Under the pieces are notes generated by a model. That model made no database searches and was not told the DNA's origin. It saw only the letters and a list, made by a program, of their open reading frames with translations. The position numbers were made by a program, and so were the translations under genes. A DNA stretch of 64,000 bases, from assembly GCF_001898115.1 (NCBI RefSeq), contig NZ_MKSQ01000014.1, positions 1-64,000 on the forward strand, given 5' to 3'. Below, one piece after another: positions 15,162-23,197 of the stretch (its first letter is position 1; each line of letters starts with the position of its first letter). The stretch is from Allobosea sp. 67-29. GTDB lineage: Bacteria; Pseudomonadota; Alphaproteobacteria; Rhizobiales; Beijerinckiaceae.

Positions 15162-15451
15162 CAGGCCTGCCTCAGCCCGCGCTGACGATGATGCCCGCCG
15201 CCATGCGGGCGAAGCATCGCGCGCGGGCACAGCGTGAGATCGCCCGCTATCTCTGCGGCGTGAAATGGACGGACGGCTTCTGCGAGGCCGCTCTCGCGCC
15301 GGACTGCCGATGCCAGAAGGCCGCCCATGCGATCCTCGCCATGGTCGAGGGCGTCGGCATCGTCCCGGTGTGGGAATATGACGCCGAGCTGCGGCGGCTG
15401 CTGGCGGCTTGCCAGCCCAGCCTCGAACCGGCGGAAGGGCTCGGCCTATGA
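15158..15451 (+). CDS. Hypothetical Cys-containing phage protein
   Basis: The 97-residue protein has RYLCGVKWTDGFCEAALAPDCRCQKAAHAIL, four Cys residues that might bind a metal. ATG 15158 overlaps the DUF5131 stop, and the stop overlaps the start of the replication ATPase, linking all three translationally. No family was recognised. Confidence 0.6.
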   Translation: MTGLPQPALTMMPAAMRAKHRARAQREIARYLCGVKWTDGFCEAALAPDCRCQKAAHAILAMVEGVGIVPVWEYDAELRRLLAACQPSLEPAEGLGL

Positions 15452-17580
15452 GCGAGCCGACCCCGCTCCAGCCGCTCGCCCCGCATCTCGCGCCGATGGC
15501 CGATGCCTTCGCGGCGGCCGAGCAGGCCGCCCGCCAGCAGGAGCAAGACGCCGCCGCCCAGGCCGAGGCCCGCCGCAAGGCGGAGCTGGAACAGGCCGAG
15601 CTGGAAGACGACGCCAGGGCGATCAAGGATGCGTTCAAGCGCGGCGGGATGAAGCTCGCCCTGGCCATGGGCCGATCCTGCAAGACGAGCTGGACCGCCG
15701 ACCAGGTCGAGGACCTGATCTATCCGCCGCCCCCGCCGCCGCCGGCCGCCGGCGGCGATGGCGACGGCGGCCAGCGCCCGCCGGCCGGGCCGCAGCCGGA
15801 CGAAGGCGACGAGCCGCCGAAGTGGAAGCTGAAAAAGAACCCGGTCAAGGCGCTGCCGAAGGACTGCCCGGTGACGCCGCTCGGCATCGACGGCGAGGTC
15901 TGCTTCTACCTGACGCCGAACGGCCAGTTCCTGCCGCTGGAAAGCCACGCGGCCGAAGGGCTGCGCAAGCTGTTCTCGCCGGACGTGCCGTGGCTGTGGG
16001 GCAATTTCCCGAAGTTCAAGGAAAACACCGGCGAACAGACCAATTGGGACGCGGCCAAGGCATCGGACAGCCTGATCCAGGCCTGCGGCCGGCGCGGCCC
16101 CTTCGACCCGGCCGAGAAGCTGCGCGGCGTCGGCGCCTGGCACAGCCCCTCCGGCCAGCTGATCCTGCATTGCGGCGACCAGATCTTCGACGGCGCGAGC
16201 TGGCAGAAGCCCGGCTTCGTCGGCGACTTCGTCTATCCCGGCGCGGCGGCGCTGGCGAAACCTTTCCCCTGGTCGGAGGACGATATGGAAGCCGATGCCG
16301 AACGGAAGCGCTTCTTCGCCGAGCTCAAGGCGCTGCTCACCATCCTGGACAGCTGGAACTGGGCGGCCGAGTTCGAGGTCAACGCCGAGACCGGCGAGCG
16401 GGTGAACTTCCACGGCACCGAGCACAAGCTCTCCTCCATCCTGGTCCTGGGCTGGATCTGCTCGGCGCTGGTCGGCGGCGCGCTCGACTGGCGGCCGATG
16501 ATCTGGCTGACGGGCGAGGCGGCGGCCGGCAAATCCACCCTGCAGAAGCTCGTCGCCGCGATCATGGGCGCGCGGCTGGTCACGTCATCGGACGCCACGG
16601 CCGCCGGCATCTACCAGAGCGTCGGCTATTCCAGCCGCGCCGCCGGCATCGACGAGGCCGAGGCCGACCCCAACAGCCAGAAGATGAAAGGCATGGTCGA
16701 GCTCGTGCGCCAGTCCTCCTCGGGCGGCAACATCCTGCGCGGATCGAGCGACCCGAAGAAATGGCGCGGCTTCACGGCCCGCTCCTCCTTCCTGCTCTCC
16801 TCGATCGTCATTCCGCCGCTGTTCGGCCAGGACCTGACGCGCATCACCATCCTGCCGCTCGCGCCGCTGCCGAAGGGCTCGCAAAAGCCGAAGATCGAGA
16901 CGGCGCGCTGGGCCGCCTTCGGCACGATGCTGCTCGCCCGCCTGCTCGACAACTGGGAGCGCTGGGAAGCCACGCTCGACAGCTACGCCATCGCGCTTGG
17001 CGAGCTCGGCCACGATGCGCGCGGCGGCGAGCAGCTCGGCGGGCTCTTGGCCATGGCCGACATGGTGCGCTTCGACGAGATCCAGAGCGACGACATCGCG
17101 CTGTGCTGCGCGCCCTTCGACAAGCGCAACCAGCCGAAGGACGAAACCACCTCGCAGCAGTTCCTCAACTGGCTGATCACCAAGACCGTCGTCGCCTTCC
17201 GGGGCGGCAACCAGATGACGATCGGCGCGCTCGTCGCCGGCGCGGCCGGGCTGGTCGATCTCCAGGGCGAAGGCGCGACGCCGGCGAGTTACGCCGCCGC
17301 GCTTCATGCCCATGGCGTCTTCGTCGAGGGCTTCCGCGACGAGGCCACGGTGACGCTGCCCAACCAGAGCGCCGGCCTGGCGCACCTGCTCGACGGCTCG
17401 CCCTGGGGCACCAAGCCCGGCGCGGCGCTCTCCGGCTGGCAGCAGGCCATGCAGCGGCTGTGCACCGCGCGCGGCCCGGACGGCCAGCCGCTCGGCAAGA
17501 AGATCAACACCAGGAAGCTCGGGATCGGCCGGGGATGGTCCCTGCCGGCCAAGATCTTCCTGCGCATGGAGGAGGAGTGA
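15448..17580 (+). CDS. Phage replication P-loop ATPase (primase/helicase-like)
   Basis: The 710-residue protein has a charged coiled N-terminus, a proline stretch near residues 92-100, then an SF3/AAA-like ATPase. Walker A is GEAAAGKST (about 356-364); an acidic Walker B-like stretch GIDEAEADP lies near 395-405; GFTARSSFLLSS resembles the sensor region of phage/plasmid primase-helicases. It probably unwinds DNA at the phage origin and acts with the Toprim protein. The C-terminal third (LARLLDNWERW, RKLGIGRGW) may bind DNA. It is the largest early gene. Confidence 0.8.
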   Translation: MSEPTPLQPLAPHLAPMADAFAAAEQAARQQEQDAAAQAEARRKAELEQAELEDDARAIKDAFKRGGMKLALAMGRSCKTSWTADQVEDLIYPPPPPPPAAGGDGDGGQRPPAGPQPDEGDEPPKWKLKKNPVKALPKDCPVTPLGIDGEVCFYLTPNGQFLPLESHAAEGLRKLFSPDVPWLWGNFPKFKENTGEQTNWDAAKASDSLIQACGRRGPFDPAEKLRGVGAWHSPSGQLILHCGDQIFDGASWQKPGFVGDFVYPGAAALAKPFPWSEDDMEADAERKRFFAELKALLTILDSWNWAAEFEVNAETGERVNFHGTEHKLSSILVLGWICSALVGGALDWRPMIWLTGEAAAGKSTLQKLVAAIMGARLVTSSDATAAGIYQSVGYSSRAAGIDEAEADPNSQKMKGMVELVRQSSSGGNILRGSSDPKKWRGFTARSSFLLSSIVIPPLFGQDLTRITILPLAPLPKGSQKPKIETARWAAFGTMLLARLLDNWERWEATLDSYAIALGELGHDARGGEQLGGLLAMADMVRFDEIQSDDIALCCAPFDKRNQPKDETTSQQFLNWLITKTVVAFRGGNQMTIGALVAGAAGLVDLQGEGATPASYAAALHAHGVFVEGFRDEATVTLPNQSAGLAHLLDGSPWGTKPGAALSGWQQAMQRLCTARGPDGQPLGKKINTRKLGIGRGWSLPAKIFLRMEEE

Positions 17581-17581
17581 G

Positions 17582-17854
17582 ATGGGGCGCTTTCGCAAGA
17601 AGCCAGTCGAGATCGAGGCGTGGCAATTCACGCTGATGAAAGACGCTGCAACCCAGCCGGATTGGCTGAAGGCGGCGTTCCTCGACGGCGCTGTGTTCTA
17701 CCAGGGCGGGGCCGATCCCTACCTCACGATCGAAACGCTCGAAGGCACGCATCGCGCCTCGCTCGGCGATTGGATCATTCAAGGTGTCAAGGGGGAGCTC
17801 TATCCCTGCAAGCCGGAGATCTTCGCCGCAACCTATGACGTAGTGGAGGGCTGA
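17582..17854 (+). CDS. Conserved small phage protein
   Basis: The 90-residue protein starts MGRFRKKPVEIEAWQF and ends with GDWIIQGVKGELYPCKPEIF, a well-known signature of small proteins in many tailed phages. The role is unknown. The start lies one base after the helicase stop. Confidence 0.72.
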   Translation: MGRFRKKPVEIEAWQFTLMKDAATQPDWLKAAFLDGAVFYQGGADPYLTIETLEGTHRASLGDWIIQGVKGELYPCKPEIFAATYDVVEG

Positions 17855-17858
17855 GCCG

Positions 17859-18146
17859 ATGGCATTCAAGGCCGAACCCGTCAGCACGGAACACAGCGGC
17901 TTCACCACGGATCTGTCGCAGGTCGGGCGTTCGCCCGATCTCGGCGACGTGCTGATGTCCAACGCCGTCAGCATCAACATGTGCCCCTGCTGCGGGCGCA
18001 TACACATCGGCGGGCATGACCGGAGAGGGCTGCAATTCGTCGCGCTGCCGGTCGACGCCAGCGTGGCGCGCGCCATCGCCGCAAACCTCGTCGAGTTCGC
18101 CGTCGAGAGCGAGAAGCTCGCCGGCAGCCGACTGTACAAGCACTAG
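17859..18146 (+). CDS. Hypothetical protein with CPCCGRIH motif
   Basis: This 95-residue protein contains NMCPCCGRIHIGGHD, a Cys/His cluster likely to hold zinc, and a helical C-terminus. No family was recognised. It belongs to the early operon. Confidence 0.6.
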   Translation: MAFKAEPVSTEHSGFTTDLSQVGRSPDLGDVLMSNAVSINMCPCCGRIHIGGHDRRGLQFVALPVDASVARAIAANLVEFAVESEKLAGSRLYKH

Positions 18147-18155
18147 GGGGCGGCC

Positions 18156-18515
18156 ATGCGACAGGATTGGCAGGACAAGATCGCAGCCTCGAACACCGAG
18201 CTGGAAGGCATGCTCGGCTCGCAGGACGCGCGGATGCGATGCGCGGCCCGTTTCGGCCTAGCTGTCACTCAGCCGCTCAACGCCTGGTATGCCGACGAGC
18301 TTGCGCGCGGAACGGACCCTGCGGTGCTGCTGGAGGTTCTTCCGCGCTGCCTCGGCCAGGTGCTCGGCATCATCGTCTTCAACCAGGGCGGCCACCCCCA
18401 GCTCGCCCAGGCCACGCTCAGCCTGCTCGGCGTAGAAGCCTGCACCATCATCGGCCGCGCGCAGGCGGGCGACCTCGACCAGATGAAGGTTCGCAATCCG
18501 GGGGCCAGGCCATGA
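18156..18515 (+). CDS. Hypothetical phage protein
   Basis: The 119-residue mostly helical protein (MRQDWQDKIAASNTELEGMLG) has no recognised domain. Its stop overlaps the next start by a few bases. Confidence 0.6.
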   Translation: MRQDWQDKIAASNTELEGMLGSQDARMRCAARFGLAVTQPLNAWYADELARGTDPAVLLEVLPRCLGQVLGIIVFNQGGHPQLAQATLSLLGVEACTIIGRAQAGDLDQMKVRNPGARP

Positions 18516-18856
18516 AACAGAAAACCCTGTTCGTGGCTGCCACGGCGGCCGAGGCGAAGGCGGCGGCGGATCACATGCAGCCGGGGCCGATCGAGTATGC
18601 GAAGCCGGAGCTTTCTGCGGCGGTTACGGATGTGCTCGATCGGCGACGGGAGCAGGTTGCTCTCGGCTACACTCCCGAGCATGACGACAAGCACGATCGC
18701 GGCGAGATCCTTCGCGATCCGCATTGGGGCGCTTCGATCCGCCTCCACGCCGTCGTCGCTGACCGTCATCCCAATTCGCGCGATGGGCTGGTCGATGTCG
18801 CGGCCATGATCATCGCCGAGATCGAGCGGCTGGACCGCCGGGACGGCCGGACATGA
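18512..18856 (+). CDS. Hypothetical phage protein
   Basis: The 114-residue protein includes GYTPEHDDKHDRGEIL and AVVADRHPNSRDGLVDVAAMIIAEIERLDR. That pattern is seen in small phage and plasmid proteins that begin with a helical segment followed by YTPEHDD; the role is unknown. Its 3' end overlaps the next gene by 4 bp. Confidence 0.65.
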   Translation: MKQKTLFVAATAAEAKAAADHMQPGPIEYAKPELSAAVTDVLDRRREQVALGYTPEHDDKHDRGEILRDPHWGASIRLHAVVADRHPNSRDGLVDVAAMIIAEIERLDRRDGRT

Positions 18857-19050
18857 GGGGCACCCCGATCAACTCGGCCGAGATCGTCAGCCTGCGGGAT
18901 GGCGGCTACATGGTCTTCGATACTTCGCACGAAAGTCGGCATGCCGGCATGGAGCGCGTGCCTGTCTTCGCCTGCGGCAGCAAGGACGATCTCCTGGACT
19001 ATCTGGAGAAGCGTCTGGCGGACCCGCCAAGCGAGGAGGAAGGGGAATGA
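18853..19050 (+). CDS. Small hypothetical phage protein
   Basis: The 65-residue protein (MRGTPINSAEIVSLRDGGYMVF) ends in an acidic tail. The start overlaps the preceding stop and the stop overlaps the next start. No family was recognised. Confidence 0.55.
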   Translation: MRGTPINSAEIVSLRDGGYMVFDTSHESRHAGMERVPVFACGSKDDLLDYLEKRLADPPSEEEGE

Positions 19051-19742
19051 GCCGCCACCCCGTTGAGGAGGAGATGCGCCGGGGCGTCTCGCTCTCCCTC
19101 ACCAACGCCGTGTTCTCCAAGCTCATCAAGATGGGCCGGCAGCTCGGCAAGACGCCCCAGCGCATGGCGCAGGAGCTGTTTGACGAAGCCTACGCCGCCC
19201 GCTGCATGGGCAAGAGCGCGGCCCAGCAGGTCGCGGCCGCCGGCGCGATGGCCGATGCCCTGGAGGAGGATCTCCAGCAGCAGCTCGCCGAGGCGCGGGC
19301 GCAGCTGGCGCGGATGGAAGCGCGCTACGAGGAGCAATTCGCCGGCCGCGATCGCGCTCTCGACCAGCTCGTGAAGGCTCAGGATCTCGCCATCGAGATC
19401 GGCAAGGATCGGGACACGGCCAAGGCAGCGGCCAAAGAAGCGATGGACCAGGTCAAGCGCATGGAAGGCGTCATCGCCGGCAAGGACCGCATGTTGCTCG
19501 ACCAGGCCGACGAGATCCGCAAGATGCGCGAGGCGGCCAAGGGCCAGCTCGTCGTCGTCAACCAGGCCAGCGAGATCCTCAAGCGGGAGGCGCAGCCGGC
19601 TGAGGAGCCGGCCTGGGCGCAGCCGTCGAGCGCCTCGCAGCTGCGCGCCATCCGGGCCATGAAGGCGGCCGGCAACAGCCCGGCCGCGATCGCGCGCCAG
19701 CTCGCCGTCTCGATCGAGACGATCAAGGCGGCGCTGGCATGA
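19047..19742 (+). CDS. Coiled-coil protein with C-terminal helix-turn-helix
   Basis: The 231-residue protein starts with an RHH/HTH-like segment (RGVSLSLTNAVFSKLIKMGRQLGKTPQRMAQEL). A long heptad-rich coiled coil follows (about 70-175), and the protein ends with AAGNSPAAIARQLAVSIETIKAAL, a classic helix-turn-helix. It may be an oligomeric DNA-binding regulator or a terminase-like small subunit, although a better terminase candidate lies at 23686. Function is inferred only from architecture. Confidence 0.65.
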   Translation: MSRHPVEEEMRRGVSLSLTNAVFSKLIKMGRQLGKTPQRMAQELFDEAYAARCMGKSAAQQVAAAGAMADALEEDLQQQLAEARAQLARMEARYEEQFAGRDRALDQLVKAQDLAIEIGKDRDTAKAAAKEAMDQVKRMEGVIAGKDRMLLDQADEIRKMREAAKGQLVVVNQASEILKREAQPAEEPAWAQPSSASQLRAIRAMKAAGNSPAAIARQLAVSIETIKAALA

Positions 19743-20089
19743 GGGATCTCCGAAACCGCATCGGATACCGCTTCTGGTACTGGCGCTGGCAGATCTCGCT
19801 GCGCCTGCGGCCGGCGCGCCAGTGGCTCGGCCGGCTCTGGAACTGCCATCGGAACGCGCGGCGGCTCGCTGCGATCGAGCAGGCGCTCAATCACCGCGAC
19901 CTCTTCATCAATCCCGATTTCATGGAGGAGATCGCCGGCGAGATCGACTGCGCCGGTTCAGGTTGCGAACACGTCTGGTCCGAATGGGATACCGGCGCGT
20001 CCGGCTGCACCGTCTCCGAGAAAGGCACGTATTGCCCGAATGATCTGGCCGAGACCCTGCGCGAATTGGCCAGGGTGGCGCGTGCTTGA
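19739..20089 (+). CDS. Hypothetical phage protein
   Basis: This 116-residue protein is Trp/Arg-rich at the N-terminus (RFWYWRWQISLRLRPARQWLGRLW) and has Cys residues in DCAGSGCEHVWSEWD and GCTVSEKGTYCP. No family was recognised. The start overlaps the coiled-coil gene. Confidence 0.55.
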   Translation: MRDLRNRIGYRFWYWRWQISLRLRPARQWLGRLWNCHRNARRLAAIEQALNHRDLFINPDFMEEIAGEIDCAGSGCEHVWSEWDTGASGCTVSEKGTYCPNDLAETLRELARVARA

Positions 20090-20297
20090 GGCCTTTCCAT
20101 ATCTCTACCGCTTCGACCGCTGCGGCCGGAAAGGTCAGCCCTGCAAGGTGACGGCACGCGGCAAGATGAACTCCGTCCGCGTCGTCTTCGCGGACGGCTT
20201 CACCATGATCACCAGCGGGAATGCGCTGCGTCGGCTGAAGCCTAGCGACCAGCCAGATCCTCGCGCGCGTCGCGATGGGTGTCCCGAATCGTCATGA
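20082..20297 (+). CDS. Small hypothetical phage protein
   Basis: A GTG at 20082 opens a 71-residue frame (VLEAFPYLYRFDRCGRKGQ) containing CKVTARGKMNSVRVVFADGF, a pattern met in small phage proteins. It overlaps the previous gene by 8 bp and the convergent gene 20242-20478 by 56 bp. Confidence 0.55.
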   Translation: MLEAFPYLYRFDRCGRKGQPCKVTARGKMNSVRVVFADGFTMITSGNALRRLKPSDQPDPRARRDGCPESS

Positions 20298-20478
20298 TGC
20301 CCTGGCGCAGCCGCACGCGATCGCGCGGGTGACGCTCGACAGCCGCGTCGAAGGCGGCGAAGCCGATCATCAGCGCAGCGCAGCGCGCGACCTCGACCGC
20401 CTGCCGGTGCCGATGCGGCAATTCCATGTCCTCGACCTCGACGACGATGTCGAGCGGCTCCTTCAGGATCACGCCCAT
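20242..20478 (-). CDS. Small hypothetical phage protein, convergent
   Basis: The 78-residue acidic/His-rich protein (MGVILKEPLDIVVEVEDMELPHRHRQAVEVARC) has a strong GGAGG site six bases before ATG 20478. No family was recognised. Its 3' end overlaps the rightward gene ending at 20297. Confidence 0.55.
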   Translation of the reverse strand: MGVILKEPLDIVVEVEDMELPHRHRQAVEVARCAALMIGFAAFDAAVERHPRDRVRLRQGIMTIRDTHRDAREDLAGR

Positions 20479-20594
20479 GCTCAACCTCCATAGGAACGAG
20501 GGCAGAACATAGGAACAGAGTCGGGGGCAAGGTCAAGCGCCGACTGGACGCGCTCCACCGCCCGCGCCATCCTCGCGCGCGGGAGGGCAGGGCG

Positions 20595-20921
20595 ATGATG
20601 CGAGCGGCGATCGTGGCGGGGGTGATGATGGCGGCCGGAGCGGCCTGGGCACAAGCGCCGGACTGGACGGCTGTCGACGAGTGCTACCGACGCAGCGCGG
20701 CCGATCTCGACGACATGTCATCGGATGCGGAGACGATCGCCGGGGCCGTCAGCTTTTCCTGCATGACGGCCGAGCGCAAGCTGGTCGCCTATGCGAAGCC
20801 GGGCAACGAGCAAGAGCGGACACAGGCGCATCTCGACATGCGCAGCACCTTCCTGGCGCGCGCCACGACGGCGGTCCTGGTCCGCCGCGTGATGATCCGC
20901 AAGGGCGAGATGAAGCCCTAG
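20595..20921 (+). CDS. Small exported phage protein
   Basis: The 108-residue protein has a typical Sec signal peptide (MMRAAIVAGVMMAAGAAWA, cleavage before QAPDW). The mature part has two Cys residues (DECYRR and FSCMTAE), suggesting a periplasmic disulfide. GGGAGGGCAGGG precedes ATG 20595. It is the only clearly secreted product in the early region and may act on the envelope of the lysogen or infected cell. Confidence 0.6.
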   Translation: MMRAAIVAGVMMAAGAAWAQAPDWTAVDECYRRSAADLDDMSSDAETIAGAVSFSCMTAERKLVAYAKPGNEQERTQAHLDMRSTFLARATTAVLVRRVMIRKGEMKP

Positions 20922-21136
20922 AAGTCCAAGCCCTGGACCCGACGCAGGGCGCGCGCGATCGCGGCCGCGTCGCTCTCGCCTGGCCGGCGGATCGCCTCCA
21001 GGTCCGCCAGGGCCTCGCGCTCCAGCTGGATCGAGAGCAGCCGGCCGCCGCGCGCCTTGAGCTCGGCCCGCGCCAGGCGCGCCATGGTGGCGCGATCGCG
21101 CGGCATGGCGGCATCGTATTTCAGCGGGCGGGCCAT
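20918..21136 (-). CDS. Ribbon-helix-helix-like small protein
   Basis: This 72-residue basic protein (MARPLKYDAAMPRDRATMARLARAE) has RLLSIQLEREALADLEAIRR, which resembles an RHH fold. It is the last gene of the second leftward cluster and overlaps its upstream neighbour by one base. Its role may be regulatory. Confidence 0.55.
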   Translation of the reverse strand: MARPLKYDAAMPRDRATMARLARAELKARGGRLLSIQLEREALADLEAIRRPGESDAAAIARALRRVQGLDF

Positions 21137-21339
21137 CAGCGTTGCTCCTGCTCGTCGCGCGCCCGCAACCAGGCCATAGCCTCGCGCTGGCGCGGAAAGC
21201 GCCGCTGTTCGCCTTCCGCATGCGGAGGCGCGCCGGCCGGGCGATGGATCGACCAGGCCACCCAGCGCTCGCCCGGCCGGTTGCCGACGAACTTCGCGAC
21301 CGTGCCGATGCGACGGTCGCCTAGAAAAATGCCCTGCAT
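21136..21339 (-). CDS. Small hypothetical phage protein
   Basis: The 67-residue protein has FLGDRRIGTVAKFVGNRPGERWVAW and EGEQRRFPRQREAMAWL, a compact alpha/beta pattern of unknown role common in small phage proteins. It is part of the second leftward cluster. Confidence 0.55.
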   Translation of the reverse strand: MQGIFLGDRRIGTVAKFVGNRPGERWVAWSIHRPAGAPPHAEGEQRRFPRQREAMAWLRARDEQEQR

Positions 21340-21395
21340 CTGCTACACCCTCCTCGATGTCGCCGGCGTCGCCTCTCCGGGTTCGCCTGACGATG

Positions 21396-21755
21396 TCATG
21401 CCCGGCCGCCTGCCAGCGGCCGGGCGTCTTCCTCGCCGCCGGCGTAGTAGCTCGGCCTGCGTTCCAGTTCAGCTGCGATCCACTGCTCGGCGAAGAGCGG
21501 GAAGCGCTTTTCCAGGCGGGCGCGCAGGTTGCGACGGCGCGCCTTCCCCTTCGCCTCGGTGCTCCAACGGCGGATAGGCCGTTGCGTCACCAATTCCCAG
21601 CCAATGGCGTAGCCACAACCGGGCGACCATTTCGCCATGACCTCGGCCGGGCAGGGCTGCCCGCGCTCGACGAGGACAGCCGCCAGGACGCGAGGTCCCG
21701 GCGGCTCGGTGTGCGGGTTTCTCCAACTGAGTGACCAGCGGGCCATGTCCGGCAT
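21396..21755 (-). CDS. Hypothetical phage protein
   Basis: The 119-residue protein (MPDMARWSLSWRNPHTEPPGPRV) has a long basic helix (RRWSTEAKGKARRRNLRARLEKRF). No family was recognised. Its ATG overlaps the stop of the upstream gene by one base. Confidence 0.55.
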   Translation of the reverse strand: MPDMARWSLSWRNPHTEPPGPRVLAAVLVERGQPCPAEVMAKWSPGCGYAIGWELVTQRPIRRWSTEAKGKARRRNLRARLEKRFPLFAEQWIAAELERRPSYYAGGEEDARPLAGGRA

Positions 21756-21940
21756 CAGAACAGCTCCAGTTGGTGGCGCTGGTCGCCGAACAGCGGCAAC
21801 GCCGAGGTGTCGAAGTCCTGCGGCGGGCGCTTGGCCTTGCGCCGCTCCTCGGCCTTCCTGATCGCCGCGTCTAGTCGCAGGCTCGGGGAGGGGAGCGCGT
21901 CGCGGCGCTCCGTCCTGGTCTCGTCGACGGCGGGGCTCAT
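21755..21940 (-). CDS. Small charged phage protein
   Basis: The 61-residue protein is rich in Arg, Lys and Glu (DAAIRKAEERRKAKRPPQDFD) and ends QRHQLELF. It may be disordered. It overlaps both neighbours by a few bases, which supports translation. Confidence 0.5.
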   Translation of the reverse strand: MSPAVDETRTERRDALPSPSLRLDAAIRKAEERRKAKRPPQDFDTSALPLFGDQRHQLELF

Positions 21941-22524
21941 GAGCGCGCCCTCGGGGCCGGGATCAGCTGCGCCAGGCGCTCGCCGGTGATCTCCTCATCC
22001 GGCCAGAGCCGCAGCTTGTTCAGGATGTCGCAGCGATCGCGGCCGGTCTGGCGCTGGTAGGCGGCGAGGCAGCCGGCGGCGAAGGCCTCGCTGATCTCGC
22101 GCTGGGCGAAGACGTAGCCGATGCCGGAATGGACCGCGCGCGCCTGCGGGTGCGGCTTCGGCACGACATAGCCGGGCGTCGCGCCCATCGAGCCTTCCGT
22201 GCCTTCGCTCCAGCCGGTGACGATCCGGCCATCGGGCAGGAGCCAGCTGGTCTTGCTGTAGGCCATGTCGATCATGCCGTCGAAGCCGCGCGAGCTGTAG
22301 GCGCTGCTGATCCGCTCGACCTGCTCCTTCGTCGGGCCGTCGACCCAGTCGATCCGCGTCGAGCTGCCGCCGCTGTAGCTCTCGCCCCGGACCCGGAATT
22401 TCACGCCGGGAAACGCCTTGGCGAGATGCTGGCGCAGGATCTTGTTCGTCTCCGCCAGGCGCAGATAGGCGACGGGCTCGGCCTTCGGGGCGACCGGCTC
22501 TTTCGGGAAGCAAACGACTGTCAT
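21937..22524 (-). CDS. LPD29-domain phage protein
   Basis: The 195-residue protein matches LPD29, a domain described as part of polyvalent proteins of phages and conjugative elements: ILRQHLAKAFPGVKFRVRGESY, then STRIDWVDGPTKEQVERI and RGFDGMIDMAYSKTSWL. The C-terminal part ends in RCDILNKLRLWPDEE. It is the first gene of the second leftward cluster, with GGAGAG before ATG 22524 and operator O5 about 80 bp upstream. Polyvalent-protein domains are proposed to act in counter-defence or host takeover; for this gene that is inference. Confidence 0.72.
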   Translation of the reverse strand: MTVVCFPKEPVAPKAEPVAYLRLAETNKILRQHLAKAFPGVKFRVRGESYSGGSSTRIDWVDGPTKEQVERISSAYSSRGFDGMIDMAYSKTSWLLPDGRIVTGWSEGTEGSMGATPGYVVPKPHPQARAVHSGIGYVFAQREISEAFAAGCLAAYQRQTGRDRCDILNKLRLWPDEEITGERLAQLIPAPRARS

Positions 22525-22601
22525 GGGTTCTCTCCGGGTTGAGGGGCGGCGTCTGCCAACGCCGTGAGGAGAGTTATTACACATGCGCTAAAATCAGTGC
22601 A

Positions 22602-22615
22602 AGTGAATTTTCACA
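22602..22615. promoter_or_regulatory. Repressor operator O5
   Basis: AGTGAATTTTCACA matches the dyad TGTGAA-NN-TTCACA with one mismatch. It lies upstream of the leftward LPD29 cluster and should repress it. On the plus strand GCGCTAAAATCAG precedes it, a diverged form of the GCAAATCAGA element. Confidence 0.6.
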
Positions 22616-22717
22616 CGCAATTCACATAAATCGTAATCCGCTGATATCGCAGAGGTTTAGACGCTGTCGCGGTGGAAAAGCTGTGGATGGAGCTGCGACC
22701 AGGCGTCAGCCGGCCTA

Positions 22718-22760
22718 TTGACAGCCCGGCGCAAATCAGATGCGCGTGTGAATGTTCACA
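22718..22760 (+). promoter_or_regulatory. Second copy of the promoter block with operator O6
   Basis: TTGACA (22718-22723), seven bases, GCAAATCAGA (22731-22740), six bases, then the perfect dyad TGTGAATGTTCACA (22747-22760). The spacing is identical to the copy at 10892-10934. It points right, toward the gene-poor region and the late operon 0.9 kb downstream. Confidence 0.62.
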
Positions 22761-23030
22761 CAACCGATGGATCGCGCTCGCGTGTCTGGCCGCCCCTGCC
22801 TCCCTGCAACCCTGTTTGGCGACGCGATTGTTTCGCGCGCGCTTACGGGGTGCGGGCCGACAGGTGTTGCGGGGGCGTTGCGCGGGGTGTTGCAGCGTAA
22901 CGCGTTGCAATCGCTGTCTTTTTCGCGCTCGCAACACCTGCAACGCCTGCAACAGCCGGTCGCCTCACGTATGTGCATGCGAGGGCGAGCGAGGGCGAGC
23001 GCAGGCGCATCTACGCGCGGGCTCGGGTCC

Positions 23031-23057
23031 GTTGCAAGTGTTGCAAGTGTTGCAGAT
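23031..23057. repeat. Tandem 9-bp repeats
   Basis: Three tandem units GTTGCAAGT, GTTGCAAGT and GTTGCAGAT are followed by an AT-rich stretch with TATATATATA. Further GTTGC or GCAAC words occur between 22860 and 23150. Iterated sites beside an AT-rich segment suggest protein binding, for example by terminase or a replication initiator. Confidence 0.55.
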
Positions 23058-23181
23058 GATAAATCTATATATATATCAATGGTTTACCCGCAACGCTCTC
23101 CGCAACGCCTCGCGATCGCGGCGGCGCAGGGTGTTGCGGCTCGCTCCTGCTCGATCGGCTCCGCAGCGCCGCAGGCGATTA

Positions 23182-23197
23182 AATATCCTCGGATATT
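23182..23197. repeat. 16-bp palindrome
   Basis: AATATCC-TC-GGATATT is a perfect inverted repeat in otherwise GC-rich surroundings within the putative cos/pac region. It may be a protein-binding site; no known motif was recognised. Confidence 0.4.

Noticed and set aside
22961..23150. CRISPR array
   Set aside because: Repeats are contiguous 9-bp units or scattered short words, without spacers of regular length or cas genes.
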